Assembly: GCF_000416235.1 (NCBI RefSeq)
Contig: NZ_ATLO01000028.1
Location: 1-64,000, forward strand
DNA: 64,000 nucleotides
DNA from: Pseudomonas sp. CFII64
GTDB taxonomy: Bacteria > Pseudomonadota > Gammaproteobacteria > Pseudomonadales > Pseudomonadaceae
Direction of reading: 5' to 3'
The notes under the pieces were generated by a model, which worked only from the letters and a program-made list of their open reading frames with translations, searched no databases and had not been told where the DNA came from. The position numbers and the translations under genes were made by a program. The first letter of the stretch is position 1. Each line of letters begins with the position of its first letter. Positions 9,039 to 17,069 of this stretch are shown here, one piece after another.

Positions 9039-11438
9039 GTGTCATCAGATCATAAACCTGGCCCTTCAAGAGTCTCGCCCTGGCTGCGGGTCTATACGGT
9101 CACTGTTGGCGTAATACTTTTGATCACAGGTGGCTACCTGGGTTACGCCGGCGCGCAGTTGATTGGTTTGGGAGGCTCGTTTTACTACCTGCCGGCCGGC
9201 ATTGCGCTAATCGTCACAGCCGTCATGCTCATGCGACTGGATCTGCGAGCGGTTTACCTCTATAGCGCTTTCTTTGCCGTGACGCTGGTGTGGTCACTGT
9301 GGGAGGCCGGGCTGCAATTTTGGCCTCTTGCTGCACGGTTGGGGATGTTCGCTGTATTAGGATTACTGATTGCACTGTGCGCGCCGGCTTTGCCGCAGGC
9401 GCGGGGCAGTAAAAAAGTACGACCCGTCTCTTATGGGATTGCGACCGTTATCTTGCTGGCGCTGGTGGCTGCCTTCGTCAATGCCTTGTATCCGATCTGG
9501 CTGGTTAAGCCGACGTCTACCCCGCAAGTGGCCTCGGACTACAACCCAGGTTCGGACAAGGCGCAATCCGTCGGTTTCGGCCGTACGCCATCGGGCGAAG
9601 GCTTTACGCCGGACGCGCAGATCACCCTGGATAACGTCAAGAATTTGCAGATCGCCTGGACCTTTCGCTCCGGCGACATCACGGCTAACGGCCGCGAAAA
9701 CCAGAACACGCCCTTGCAGATCGGCAACGTTCTCTACCCTTGCACCCCGACCAACCAGGTCTTTGCCTTACGCGGCGACACTGGGGAACAGCTCTGGCAT
9801 TTCAATCCGAAAGTTGACCCTGAAGCAGCGGCGAACTGGATGCGCTGCCGCTCGCTGGCCTATTACGAAGTGCCTGGCCTGGCTGACGATGCCCCCGGCA
9901 AAAAGCGCATTTACGTCACTACCGGCGACATGCGCCTGATCGCTCTGGATGCAAACACCGGTTTGCCGGTGCCAACCTTCGGGGAAAACGGCACCGTCTT
10001 CCTCGCTGCCGGCATGGGTGCGGTGATTCCAGGGTTCTACAACCCGACTTCCGGCCCGCTGCTGGCAGGCAAGAATCTCATCGTTGGCGGCTGGGTGATG
10101 GATAATCAGTCAACTGACGAGCCTTCCGGCGTTGTCCGGGCATTCGACGCGGTAACGGGTCAATTCACCTGGGCGTGGGATGTGGGTCGCCCTGGCGAGC
10201 CGAATCCACCGGCAGAAGGCAAAAGCTACACACGCAGCACCCCCAATACGTGGGCGACTCCGACCTACGATGCCGAACTGAACATGGTGTACCTGCCGAC
10301 CGGCAATGGCACCCCTGACCTGTTCGGTGGCATGCGTTCAGCAGCGACTGATCGCGTCAGCACCTCGGTAGTCGCCGTGGACGCCACCACCGGCCAGGAG
10401 CGCTGGGTATTCCAGCTCGTGCATCATGATGTCTGGGATTACGACCTGCCGTCCAAGCCTGTGCTTTATGACATGCCTGACGGTAAAGGTGGGCGGATTC
10501 CTGCTCTGGTCCAGGCAAGCAAAAACGGCGAGATCTTTATGCTCGATCGCCGCACCGGGGTGCCGATCACCAAGGTCGAAGAGCGTGCGGTGCCTACCAA
10601 CGGCGTCAAAGGCGAAAACCTTTCCAAGACCCAGCCTTATTCAGTCGGCATGCCGCAGATGCGTGATGCCGTCCTGAACGAAGCCATGATGTGGGGCATT
10701 ACGCCGATTGACCAGTTGAACTGCCGCGTTCAGTTCAAGGGCCTTTACTACGCGGGCGACTACACGCCGCCGCAGATGGATTGGTACTTGCAGAACCCGT
10801 CCTGGTACGGCACCACCAACTGGGGTGGTCAGTCCATCGACAAGCAGCATGACCTCATGATCGTCAACGACATGCGGGTCATGATGAAGGCTCGTCTGCT
10901 GACTCGCGAAGACCAGATGGCTCGCGCCGCCCTCACTGGCAAAGGTTCTCACAGCGTGGGTGGTGTGGTGCCAATGAACAATACGCCGTACGGTGCTGAG
11001 CGCGGTATGGTCCAGTCGTTCCTTGGCGTGCCATGCACTACCCCGCCATTCGGTACGATGGCCGCCATCGACATGAAAACGCAAAAGGTGCTCTGGCACC
11101 GCTCCCTGGGTACACCAGAGCAGTTCGGCCCGCTGGGGATGCGCACGCATCTTCCAATCGAGCTGGGCATGCCTACCCTGGGTGGCTCGACGCCAACCGG
11201 TTCGGGGCTGATCTTCTTCTCCGCAACCTCTGACTACTACCTGCGGGCACTGAACAGCCTGACAGGCGAAGTAGTCTGGAAAAGTCCATTGCCAGTTGGC
11301 GCGGGCGCCACACCTCTGGTGTTCATCTCGCCCGAGGATGGACGGCAGTTTGTCGTGGTCACCGCCAACGGCGCACGTGCGGCACCAGACCATGGTGACT
11401 TCATGATTGCCTTCGCCTTGCCTAAAAAACTAAAGTAA
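9039..11438 (+). CDS. Membrane-bound PQQ-dependent dehydrogenase, glucose/quinate/shikimate family
   Basis: This 799-residue protein starts at GTG with an ACGAGGA ribosome site 8 bases upstream. About five hydrophobic helices fill the first 150 residues, and a periplasmic beta-propeller follows, with repeated WHF/WVF-type blades and the HHDVWDYDLPSKPV segment typical of membrane glucose and quinate dehydrogenases. Such enzymes oxidise their substrate in the periplasm and pass electrons to ubiquinone. Length and layout fit both Gcd and QuiA. The aromatic-acid context slightly favours quinate/shikimate, but specificity cannot be decided here. It is flanked by hairpins and looks monocistronic. 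Confidence 0.85.
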   Translation: MSSDHKPGPSRVSPWLRVYTVTVGVILLITGGYLGYAGAQLIGLGGSFYYLPAGIALIVTAVMLMRLDLRAVYLYSAFFAVTLVWSLWEAGLQFWPLAARLGMFAVLGLLIALCAPALPQARGSKKVRPVSYGIATVILLALVAAFVNALYPIWLVKPTSTPQVASDYNPGSDKAQSVGFGRTPSGEGFTPDAQITLDNVKNLQIAWTFRSGDITANGRENQNTPLQIGNVLYPCTPTNQVFALRGDTGEQLWHFNPKVDPEAAANWMRCRSLAYYEVPGLADDAPGKKRIYVTTGDMRLIALDANTGLPVPTFGENGTVFLAAGMGAVIPGFYNPTSGPLLAGKNLIVGGWVMDNQSTDEPSGVVRAFDAVTGQFTWAWDVGRPGEPNPPAEGKSYTRSTPNTWATPTYDAELNMVYLPTGNGTPDLFGGMRSAATDRVSTSVVAVDATTGQERWVFQLVHHDVWDYDLPSKPVLYDMPDGKGGRIPALVQASKNGEIFMLDRRTGVPITKVEERAVPTNGVKGENLSKTQPYSVGMPQMRDAVLNEAMMWGITPIDQLNCRVQFKGLYYAGDYTPPQMDWYLQNPSWYGTTNWGGQSIDKQHDLMIVNDMRVMMKARLLTREDQMARAALTGKGSHSVGGVVPMNNTPYGAERGMVQSFLGVPCTTPPFGTMAAIDMKTQKVLWHRSLGTPEQFGPLGMRTHLPIELGMPTLGGSTPTGSGLIFFSATSDYYLRALNSLTGEVVWKSPLPVGAGATPLVFISPEDGRQFVVVTANGARAAPDHGDFMIAFALPKKLK

Positions 11439-11442
11439 TCGT

Positions 11443-11474
11443 ATAAGGGGCAGTCTTCTGTTGCTGCCCCTTAT
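11443..11474 (+). terminator. Hairpin terminator after the PQQ dehydrogenase
   Basis: ATAAGGGGCAG and CTGCCCCTTAT make a perfect 11-bp stem with a 10-base loop, starting 5 bases after the stop codon. The T-run is weak, but the position and stem strength make transcription termination likely. Confidence 0.65.
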
Positions 11475-11589
11475 GCATGCCTTCAGCTCTCGCAGCCACG
11501 AGACCTAACATAACCGGAGATTAAGTCGTGTAGCCTTGCCACGAGCTGGATCAGTTCATGCGTTCCCTTAATTTCTGTGAGTACAATCA

Positions 11590-12054
11590 ATGCGCCTGCT
11601 TTCAGCTAAACGCCAAGCTTTCATCCTCACCGCCGCGACAATAATCGGTTTCGCTTCCGTTCTACAGGCAGCGCCGCAGTTGTCCATTGATGTTCATCGG
11701 GATCCCAATTGTGGCTGCTGTAGCAAATGGATCGCCTACCTGCAGGATCACGGCTACACCGTGGTCGATCATCTCGAAGACAACATGAGCCTGGTGAAGG
11801 AAAAGCTGGGTGTGCCCGCGCAACTCGGGTCTTGTCATACCGGTGTGGTGAATGGGAAATTTGTGGAAGGTCACGTGCCTGTAGAGCAAATAGCAGAGCT
11901 CAGCAGACGAGCGGATTTGATTGGCCTCGCCGCACCCGGCATGCCCATGGGATCGCCTGGCATGGAATCCGGTGGCCGGCGCAGCGGTTACCAGATCATC
12001 GGGTTGACCACTGCTGGCACCGAGGAAGTCGTGGCAGACTTTCGCGCCCAATAA
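11590..12054 (+). CDS. DUF411 metal-binding protein, exported
   Basis: The 154-residue protein has an N-terminal signal-like segment (FILTAATIIGFASVLQA) and then a DUF411 domain with a DPNCGCCSKW motif (Cys41, Cys43, Cys44) and a further Cys in LGSCHTGVV. Family members are often found near copper or other metal-resistance genes and are thought to bind metal in the periplasm. The biochemical role is not established. It stands alone between the PQQ dehydrogenase and the convergent dmeRF pair, which adds to a metal-handling theme. Confidence 0.8.
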   Translation: MRLLSAKRQAFILTAATIIGFASVLQAAPQLSIDVHRDPNCGCCSKWIAYLQDHGYTVVDHLEDNMSLVKEKLGVPAQLGSCHTGVVNGKFVEGHVPVEQIAELSRRADLIGLAAPGMPMGSPGMESGGRRSGYQIIGLTTAGTEEVVADFRAQ

Positions 12055-12152
12055 CTTGCGAGTGAACGCTATAAGCAGAAAACTGTTGCAGCAAGGGCTT
12101 TGGTTGGCTGAAGAACTAATGAATCGATCGGCTCCAGAGCCCATCTTAGAAA

Positions 12153-13079
12153 TCAGGTTACAGCAACAGCGCGAAACTCTATGGTCAAGTGGCTCACTTC
12201 GTGGACCGGCTTGAGGCGCTCGCGAATCGTATCGGCATTCGTTGTCGAGTTACCCAGAACACTCACGATAGCCGCATGAGCCTCTGGCCCCACGCGCCAG
12301 ACGTGCAAATCCGTGATAGTCGCATCACCCGCCTGCTCCACCAGCTCACGAATTTCCTGCGCGACATGCTCATCAGTCTGATCCAGCAAGACGCCTGCGG
12401 TCGCCGCCATCAAAAGCCATGCCCAGCGGGCAATCACAACTGCACCAACGATACCCATCACCGGATCAAGCCAGATCCAACCCAGATAACGCCCTGCAAG
12501 CAGCGCCGCAATGGCAAGCACCGATGTCAGGGCATCAGCAACCACGTGAACGTATGCCGACCTCAAGTTGTTATCGTGGCCATGATGGCTATGCTCGTGA
12601 CCCGGTTCGTGTGAGTGGCTTTGGCTGTGACCATGACCCAGCAACAATGCGCTGACAATATTGACCAGCAAACCGACAACAGCGATGAGCGTAGCGGTGC
12701 CGAACTCGACCTCGGTTGGCTGGAACAGACGGATAACCGACTCCACGCCGATTCCCAAAGAAACCAGCCCGAGTATCAAGGCCGATGCGAAGCCGCCCAG
12801 ATCTCCGACCTTTCCGGTGCCGAAGCTGTAACGCTGGCTCTTGGCGTTACGCTTTGCATAGGCGTAGGCGGCAGCGGCAATGCCCAGCGCCCCTGCATGG
12901 GTGGCCATATGAAACCCATCCGCGAGCAACGCCATGGATCCGGTCATGTATCCGGCAGCTATCTCACCCACCATCATGGCGACAGTGAGCATCACCACCC
13001 AGAGAGTGCGTTTGGCATTTTCATCGTGAGCCGAGCCTAGGTAGAAGTGCTCATGGGTATAGCTATTGCTACTGTTCAT
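12153..13079 (-). CDS. dmeF: Cation diffusion facilitator, Co/Ni efflux (DmeF-like)
   Basis: The 308-residue CDF transporter has about six membrane segments, HxxxD-type metal motifs (DGFHMATHAG in TM2, HVVADALTS in TM5) and a His-rich loop at about residues 147-168. The C-terminus is the usual cytoplasmic ferredoxin-like domain. DmeF proteins export cobalt and nickel using the proton gradient. It lies 18 bases downstream of an RcnR/DmeR-type sensor on the same strand, the arrangement known for dmeRF. Zinc or iron export by a related CDF is possible, but the partner regulator favours Ni/Co. Confidence 0.85.
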   Translation of the reverse strand: MNSSNSYTHEHFYLGSAHDENAKRTLWVVMLTVAMMVGEIAAGYMTGSMALLADGFHMATHAGALGIAAAAYAYAKRNAKSQRYSFGTGKVGDLGGFASALILGLVSLGIGVESVIRLFQPTEVEFGTATLIAVVGLLVNIVSALLLGHGHSQSHSHEPGHEHSHHGHDNNLRSAYVHVVADALTSVLAIAALLAGRYLGWIWLDPVMGIVGAVVIARWAWLLMAATAGVLLDQTDEHVAQEIRELVEQAGDATITDLHVWRVGPEAHAAIVSVLGNSTTNADTIRERLKPVHEVSHLTIEFRAVAVT

Positions 13080-13097
13080 AAAATCACGCCTGCGGCA

Positions 13098-13373
13098 TCA
13101 CTTGGAATAGCGTCGGATCGCCTCAAGTAGCTCTTCGACACCCTTGTTACGCTCCTCATCGCTGAGGCTCGGGTTGGCAACATGCTCTCGGGCGTGGTCT
13201 TCGATGATTTCGTCCATCAAGCCGTTGATCGCACCGCGAGTAGCTGCGACCAAGTGCAGTGTCTTGGCGCAATCGTCATCAGACTCCAAAGCCCGTTGCA
13301 CCGCCTGGATCTGCCCGGCAATGCGCTTTACGCGCTTGAGCAGATCGTCTTTGTTAGCAGTCAGGTGACCCAT
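13098..13373 (-). CDS. dmeR: RcnR/DmeR-type nickel/cobalt-sensing repressor
   Basis: Starting at MGHLTANKDD gives a 91-residue all-helical CsoR/RcnR-family protein with His3, Cys35, His60 and His64, the metal-ligand positions known for RcnR. His3 only falls in place with this start, so I rejected an in-frame start 12 codons upstream. It should repress the dmeRF operon until Ni or Co binds. A C-tract element of the kind used by this family abuts the start codon. Confidence 0.87.
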   Translation of the reverse strand: MGHLTANKDDLLKRVKRIAGQIQAVQRALESDDDCAKTLHLVAATRGAINGLMDEIIEDHAREHVANPSLSDEERNKGVEELLEAIRRYSK

Positions 13374-13393
13374 ACTATACCCCCCTACCCTAT
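13373..13393. promoter_or_regulatory. C-tract operator of the DmeR/RcnR type
   Basis: A run of six C (13380-13385) flanked by TATA/TA-rich arms matches the G/C-tract operators of RcnR, DmeR and FrmR. On the coding strand the G-run sits 7 bases before the ATG, so it may double as the ribosome site. Repressor binding would then lie over the translation start region. Confidence 0.65.
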
Positions 13394-13480
13394 CCTTATC
13401 GGCAAACAAGGTATCACGACTTCCCGCTGATGGGGCGCTGGCTGTCTTTAATGATCAGTGCACCGCTGTGTCGACAGCCA

Positions 13481-13810
13481 TCAATTCAGCGGAGAAAAGC
13501 CTGCCGGCAGGCAAACGGTTGAACGCATCTCCAGCAATTGAGGCCCGGAGTTTTCCGGGGGCCAAACGCCATCAGCGACCGCACGACCTCGCACATCAAG
13601 ACGTTGCTCCAGCGTTGCGTACGGCCAGATATGTAGATAGCGCGGTGTGCGGCCATCAGTCGCGTAAAACGCGCCGTAAACCGGCGAGTAGGTTGAAGCC
13701 GTTCTTGGCCCTGCCGATTTCTCCCAACCCGCCAGCGTTGGTGTCAGCCCCGAGGGGATCAGGTTGTATTGACGCAACTCGTAGAATGGCCCGTACTTTC
13801 CTGGCTTCAA
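13481..13810 (-). CDS. NIPSNAP-domain protein, C-terminal half (probably split by frameshift)
   Basis: This frame encodes about 109 residues (KPGKYGPFYELRQYNL ... MRSTVCLPAGFSPLN) matching the second domain of bacterial NIPSNAP-family proteins of about 210 residues. The only start is TTG inside the preceding gene's stop region. The frame stays open upstream of that TTG and would continue the first half with FIKPLKPG if one base were inserted in a CCC or TTT run near 13818-13823. I therefore read 13481-14103 as one two-domain gene broken by a 1-base deletion or a sequencing error. Coupled translation of two halves is the alternative. Confidence 0.6.
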   Translation of the reverse strand: MKPGKYGPFYELRQYNLIPSGLTPTLAGWEKSAGPRTASTYSPVYGAFYATDGRTPRYLHIWPYATLEQRLDVRGRAVADGVWPPENSGPQLLEMRSTVCLPAGFSPLN

Positions 13811-14103
13811 GGGTTTGATAAAGGGAAATATCGTGTAATTTCGACGGTCATGTCGAGCATCAATGCTTCGATTCCGAAGGCGTCAGCCGCCAGCAAATAA
13901 CGCTCACGCTCGTTCTGCCTCGCGAACTCATCGCTGAAACCACGAAACACCAATACTTGATTCAACGGGCCAATCTCCGATACCCAGCAGCCCATCAATG
14001 TGCCGCCCACGCCAGGTAGCGCCAGGGTGCCTTCGAGGATGTCCAGTGCGGATGCGGGTGTACGGACACGTAAGGTGAAGGTGATCAATTCATAGAGTTT
14101 CAT
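13807..14103 (-). CDS. NIPSNAP-domain protein, N-terminal half (probably split by frameshift)
   Basis: This encodes 98 residues (MKLYELITFTLRVRTPASAL ... VEITRYFPLSNP). It has the dimeric alpha/beta-barrel (ABM-like) fold signature of NIPSNAP proteins, with GPLNQVLVFRGF as a core strand. It overlaps the next frame by 4 bases. Intact relatives continue past the YFP motif into a second similar domain, which here is found in another frame directly downstream. It follows the iac operon beyond the terminator. NIPSNAP-like proteins occur near aromatic-degradation genes, but their reaction is not known. Confidence 0.6.
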   Translation of the reverse strand: MKLYELITFTLRVRTPASALDILEGTLALPGVGGTLMGCWVSEIGPLNQVLVFRGFSDEFARQNERERYLLAADAFGIEALMLDMTVEITRYFPLSNP

Positions 14104-14164
14104 TTAATGCCCGGGCCTGGCTCACAGCATTAACAAGGCGCTCGCACCTTGCTTAACACTGGAT

Positions 14165-14192
14165 AAAAAAAGCCAGGCTGAGTAGGCCTGAC
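14165..14192 (-). terminator. Rho-independent terminator of the iac operon
   Basis: On the minus strand GTCAGGC, a 7-base loop and GCCTGGC (one G-T pair) are followed by seven T residues. It begins 50 bases after the iacG stop and separates the iac genes from the NIPSNAP gene. Confidence 0.75.
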
Positions 14193-14241
14193 CAAAGGAG
14201 TTTTTGCAGATCAGCGCCGCAGCGCAAGTCGGCCTCAGGCG

Positions 14242-14763
14242 TTATGAGGCGACAGCCTTGTAGGCCTTCTGCGCCGAGGAGGCTTCACTCAAACGGTGAT
14301 AGGCGCGATTGAAATACACCAACCCTTCTTGAGAAGCACCCATGCACAGGTCGAGAATTTCACAGTAGAAAATCGTGTGTGAACCCACTTCATGGGCCTG
14401 GGCAATCCGGCAATCGAAACTGACCAATGCCTGGTCCAGCATCGGCGCACCGCTTTCCATGGTGTGCCATTGGGCGCTGGCGAAACGTTGTTCGGCGTCC
14501 ATCTCCCGGTTGGCGAACACCCCGGAAATATCTTGGTGCTCGGCAGTCAGCACATTGACGCTGAGCACGCCGTTGGTTTTGAAATGCACATTGGAATGTG
14601 ACGAACGATTCATGCACACCAGCAAGGTGGGCGGCGAATCGGTGACGCTGCAGACCGCCGAAGCGGTGAACCCGAAACGGCCTGCAGGGCCGTCCGTGGT
14701 AATGACCGAAACGGCGCCGCCCAACAGCGCCATCGCGTTACGAAATCCAGTCAAATCGACCAT
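14242..14763 (-). CDS. iacG: Flavin reductase of the indole-3-acetate pathway
   Basis: The 173-residue protein has the flavin-reductase-like (HpaC/NtaB) fold: FRNAMALLGGAVSVITTDG at the start, FTASAVCSVTDSPPTLLVCMN, and GSHTIFYCEI near the end. It would supply reduced flavin to the oxygenase IacA, whose acyl-CoA-dehydrogenase-like fold is typical of two-component flavin monooxygenases. It is the last gene of the nine-gene iac set and is followed by a terminator. A GGAGGC ribosome site supports the start. Confidence 0.88.
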   Translation of the reverse strand: MVDLTGFRNAMALLGGAVSVITTDGPAGRFGFTASAVCSVTDSPPTLLVCMNRSSHSNVHFKTNGVLSVNVLTAEHQDISGVFANREMDAEQRFASAQWHTMESGAPMLDQALVSFDCRIAQAHEVGSHTIFYCEILDLCMGASQEGLVYFNRAYHRLSEASSAQKAYKAVAS

Positions 14764-14781
14764 GGTGTTGCCTCCGTTGGA

Positions 14782-15741
14782 TCAGATATCCAAAACCAGC
14801 TTTTTTGATTTGGCCCGCGAGCAACACACCAGGATCTGGTCGTTGGCGGCCTTTTCATCGTCGGTGAGGTAAACGTCGCGGTGATCGGGCTCGCCTTCCA
14901 GTACGTCGCACAGACAAGTGCCGCAGACGCCCTGCTCACAGGAAATTTCGATTTTGATGCCCACGGCTGACAAGGCATCGACGATGCTCTGGCCTTCGGC
15001 GACCTGAACGGTCTTGCCGCTGCGCTCGGCGACCACTTCGAAACCGGCACCGGACCCATCGACTTCCACCTGGAAGTATTCGCGGTGTACATGATCGTCG
15101 GCATACCCAGCCTTCAAGGCCTCGGCGATGACCCAGTCCATGAAGCCTGCCGGACCGCAGACATACACATGCACACCAGTGGCCGGAGCGCCCAGTACGG
15201 CGGACAGATCCAGTTTTTGCGCCGCGTCTTCATCATCGAAATGGGTGAAGACGTGGCGGGCATAGTCGGCGCTTTCCAGTTCTTCAAGGAAGGCGCTACG
15301 GCTACGTGAGCGGCCACAGTAATGCAGCTCAAAATCGCTTTCGATCGACTCCAGCGCATAGGCCATGGCGATCATTGGCGTGATGCCAATCCCGCCACCG
15401 ATCAGGATCGAACGAGTGGCATCGGTTGCCAGTGGAAACAGATTGCGCGGCGCGCTGATTTCTATTTCCTGACCTTCGTGCAGGAACTCATGTACAGCCA
15501 GCGAGCCACCCCGGGAAGCCGGGTCCTTGAGCACGCCCAGGCGATAAACACCCGCATTGGCCGGGTTGCCGCACAACGAGTACTGGCGCACCAGACCGGT
15601 CTTGACGTGAATATCCACGTGGGCACCGGCTTCGAAGGCCGGCAACGGATTACCAAAGGGGTCTCTCAGATCGAGGACCACCACACCGTCGCCCTGCTCT
15701 TCACGCTTGCGCACCACGACTTTCAACATTTGATCACTCAT
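14782..15741 (-). CDS. iacF: Reductase component (FNR plus 2Fe-2S ferredoxin) of the IacCD dioxygenase
   Basis: The protein has a ferredoxin-NADP-reductase-type flavin/NAD module (RQYSLCG, then GGIGITPMIAMAYAL). A C-terminal plant-type 2Fe-2S domain carries CEQGVCGTCLCDV and a final Cys in LVCCSRAK, the VanB/phthalate-dioxygenase-reductase order. It passes NAD(P)H electrons to the Rieske oxygenase IacCD. I start at MSDQMLKVVV (319 residues); a start 9 codons upstream is possible. The gene lies between iacE and iacG. Confidence 0.88.
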   Translation of the reverse strand: MSDQMLKVVVRKREEQGDGVVVLDLRDPFGNPLPAFEAGAHVDIHVKTGLVRQYSLCGNPANAGVYRLGVLKDPASRGGSLAVHEFLHEGQEIEISAPRNLFPLATDATRSILIGGGIGITPMIAMAYALESIESDFELHYCGRSRSRSAFLEELESADYARHVFTHFDDEDAAQKLDLSAVLGAPATGVHVYVCGPAGFMDWVIAEALKAGYADDHVHREYFQVEVDGSGAGFEVVAERSGKTVQVAEGQSIVDALSAVGIKIEISCEQGVCGTCLCDVLEGEPDHRDVYLTDDEKAANDQILVCCSRAKSKKLVLDI

Positions 15742-15841
15742 ATCCGAGCATCCCGCATTGTGTTTCATTGTTTCGTTAAGTCCGGACCGCCGTGGCAGCC
15801 CGGTATTGCCAAGCCTTAAGCCTTCAGCGCATGAAGAGCCT

Positions 15842-16582
15842 TCAGCGCATAAACAGCCCGCCGTTCACATCCCAGGTCGCCCCGGTAGTGAAATACGCAT
15901 CTTCACCGGCCAGTTGCACAACCAGTTTGCCGAGGAAACCAGCGTCCCCCAGACGCTTGACCGGGATGCCTTCGATGAGCTTTTCCAGACGCTCCGGCGG
16001 CACGGCTGCACGCACTGCGGGAGATTCGATAGGCCCCGGTGCGATGGCGTTGACGGTCACGCCGCTGGCCGCCAGTTCCTTGGCGAAAATCTTGGTCAGG
16101 GTGACGATGGCGCCTTTGGACGCCGCGTAATGCGCGCCTGTCGCGGTGCCGCCGTTCTGCCCGGCCAGTGAGGCCATGTTGATAATCCGGCCGTAACCGG
16201 CAGCGGCCATATAGGCACCGATCACCTGACAGCCGACAAATACGCTGCGCAGATTTAGACCAACCACTGCGTCGAACTCTTCCGGGCTGATCTGCATCAC
16301 GGGCGTGGTTTTGGTGACCGCCGCATTGTTGACCAACACATGCAACGCTCCCCAATGGCCGAGCACCGTGTCCAACGCCATCTCGAAATCGGCCTTGATG
16401 CCGACGTCGAGTTGGACGGCCAAGGTACGCTTGCAACCGCCATCCAATGCCTGCGCAGCTGCCTGAGCAGCTTCCAGCGAACGATCGCTGATGACGACCC
16501 GATAACCCGCGCTCAGCAGGCATTCGGCGATGGCGTATCCCAACCCCTGCCCCGCGCCAGTGACCAATGCAATATGAGTCAT
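15842..16582 (-). CDS. iacE: Short-chain dehydrogenase/reductase of the iac pathway
   Basis: The 246-residue classical SDR has TGAGQGLGYAIAE for NAD(P) binding, NNAAVTK, and the catalytic YAASK. In the iac pathway IacE acts on an oxidised indole-acetate intermediate on the way to dioxindole-3-acetate. I use the ATG preceded by GAGGAG with 6-base spacing rather than an upstream in-frame start. It sits 10 bases after the dioxygenase small-subunit gene. Confidence 0.87.
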   Translation of the reverse strand: MTHIALVTGAGQGLGYAIAECLLSAGYRVVISDRSLEAAQAAAQALDGGCKRTLAVQLDVGIKADFEMALDTVLGHWGALHVLVNNAAVTKTTPVMQISPEEFDAVVGLNLRSVFVGCQVIGAYMAAAGYGRIINMASLAGQNGGTATGAHYAASKGAIVTLTKIFAKELAASGVTVNAIAPGPIESPAVRAAVPPERLEKLIEGIPVKRLGDAGFLGKLVVQLAGEDAYFTTGATWDVNGGLFMR

Positions 16583-16592
16583 GTTCAGCTCC

Positions 16593-17069
16593 TCAGAGGA
16601 TGTAGCCGAGACCGGCAAGCGCATCGTCGGAGTTGATCAGGCGAACCAGCTTGCGCTGGATCTTGAAGCTTTCACCGGCACGCTCCAGTTCGTAAACGAT
16701 GTCAGCGCTGTAGTGCTTGAGCGAGTCCTTGCGGAACTCACGCAGGTTCTGTGCGCAACGCACGGTGACGTGCTCATCGCTCTCGAACAGCACCCGAAAA
16801 CGCGACAAGGTGCGCACGGTCCGTGGCTGCGGGCTGGTGGAGATCGACTCACCACCGGTCAGACGCTGCACCCGCAATTTGCGCATGTGATGGTCGTCAT
16901 AGGCGTAGTTCAGGGTGTTCTCGAAGTCTTCTTCTTTGGGGTCGATAGGGATGATGTAGGTGCCCTTTTCGGTCCACAGGTTCATCCAGGTCTCGAACTC
17001 GCCATGGTCGAGCATGTCGCCTTCGGCCCAGATGAAAGCGGTGACTTGGTTCAGTAATTTCAGGTTCAT
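16593..17069 (-). CDS. iacD: Aromatic-ring-hydroxylating dioxygenase, small (beta) subunit
   Basis: The 158-residue protein has the NTF2-like beta-subunit pattern of Rieske dioxygenases: VTAFIWAEGDMLDHGEFETW near the start, RTLSRFRVLFES, and DIVYELERAGESFKIQRK. It structurally supports the alpha subunit encoded directly upstream, with which it abuts exactly (ATG follows the iacC stop). Together they form the dioxygenase step that leads to catechol. Confidence 0.9.
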   Translation of the reverse strand: MNLKLLNQVTAFIWAEGDMLDHGEFETWMNLWTEKGTYIIPIDPKEEDFENTLNYAYDDHHMRKLRVQRLTGGESISTSPQPRTVRTLSRFRVLFESDEHVTVRCAQNLREFRKDSLKHYSADIVYELERAGESFKIQRKLVRLINSDDALAGLGYIL

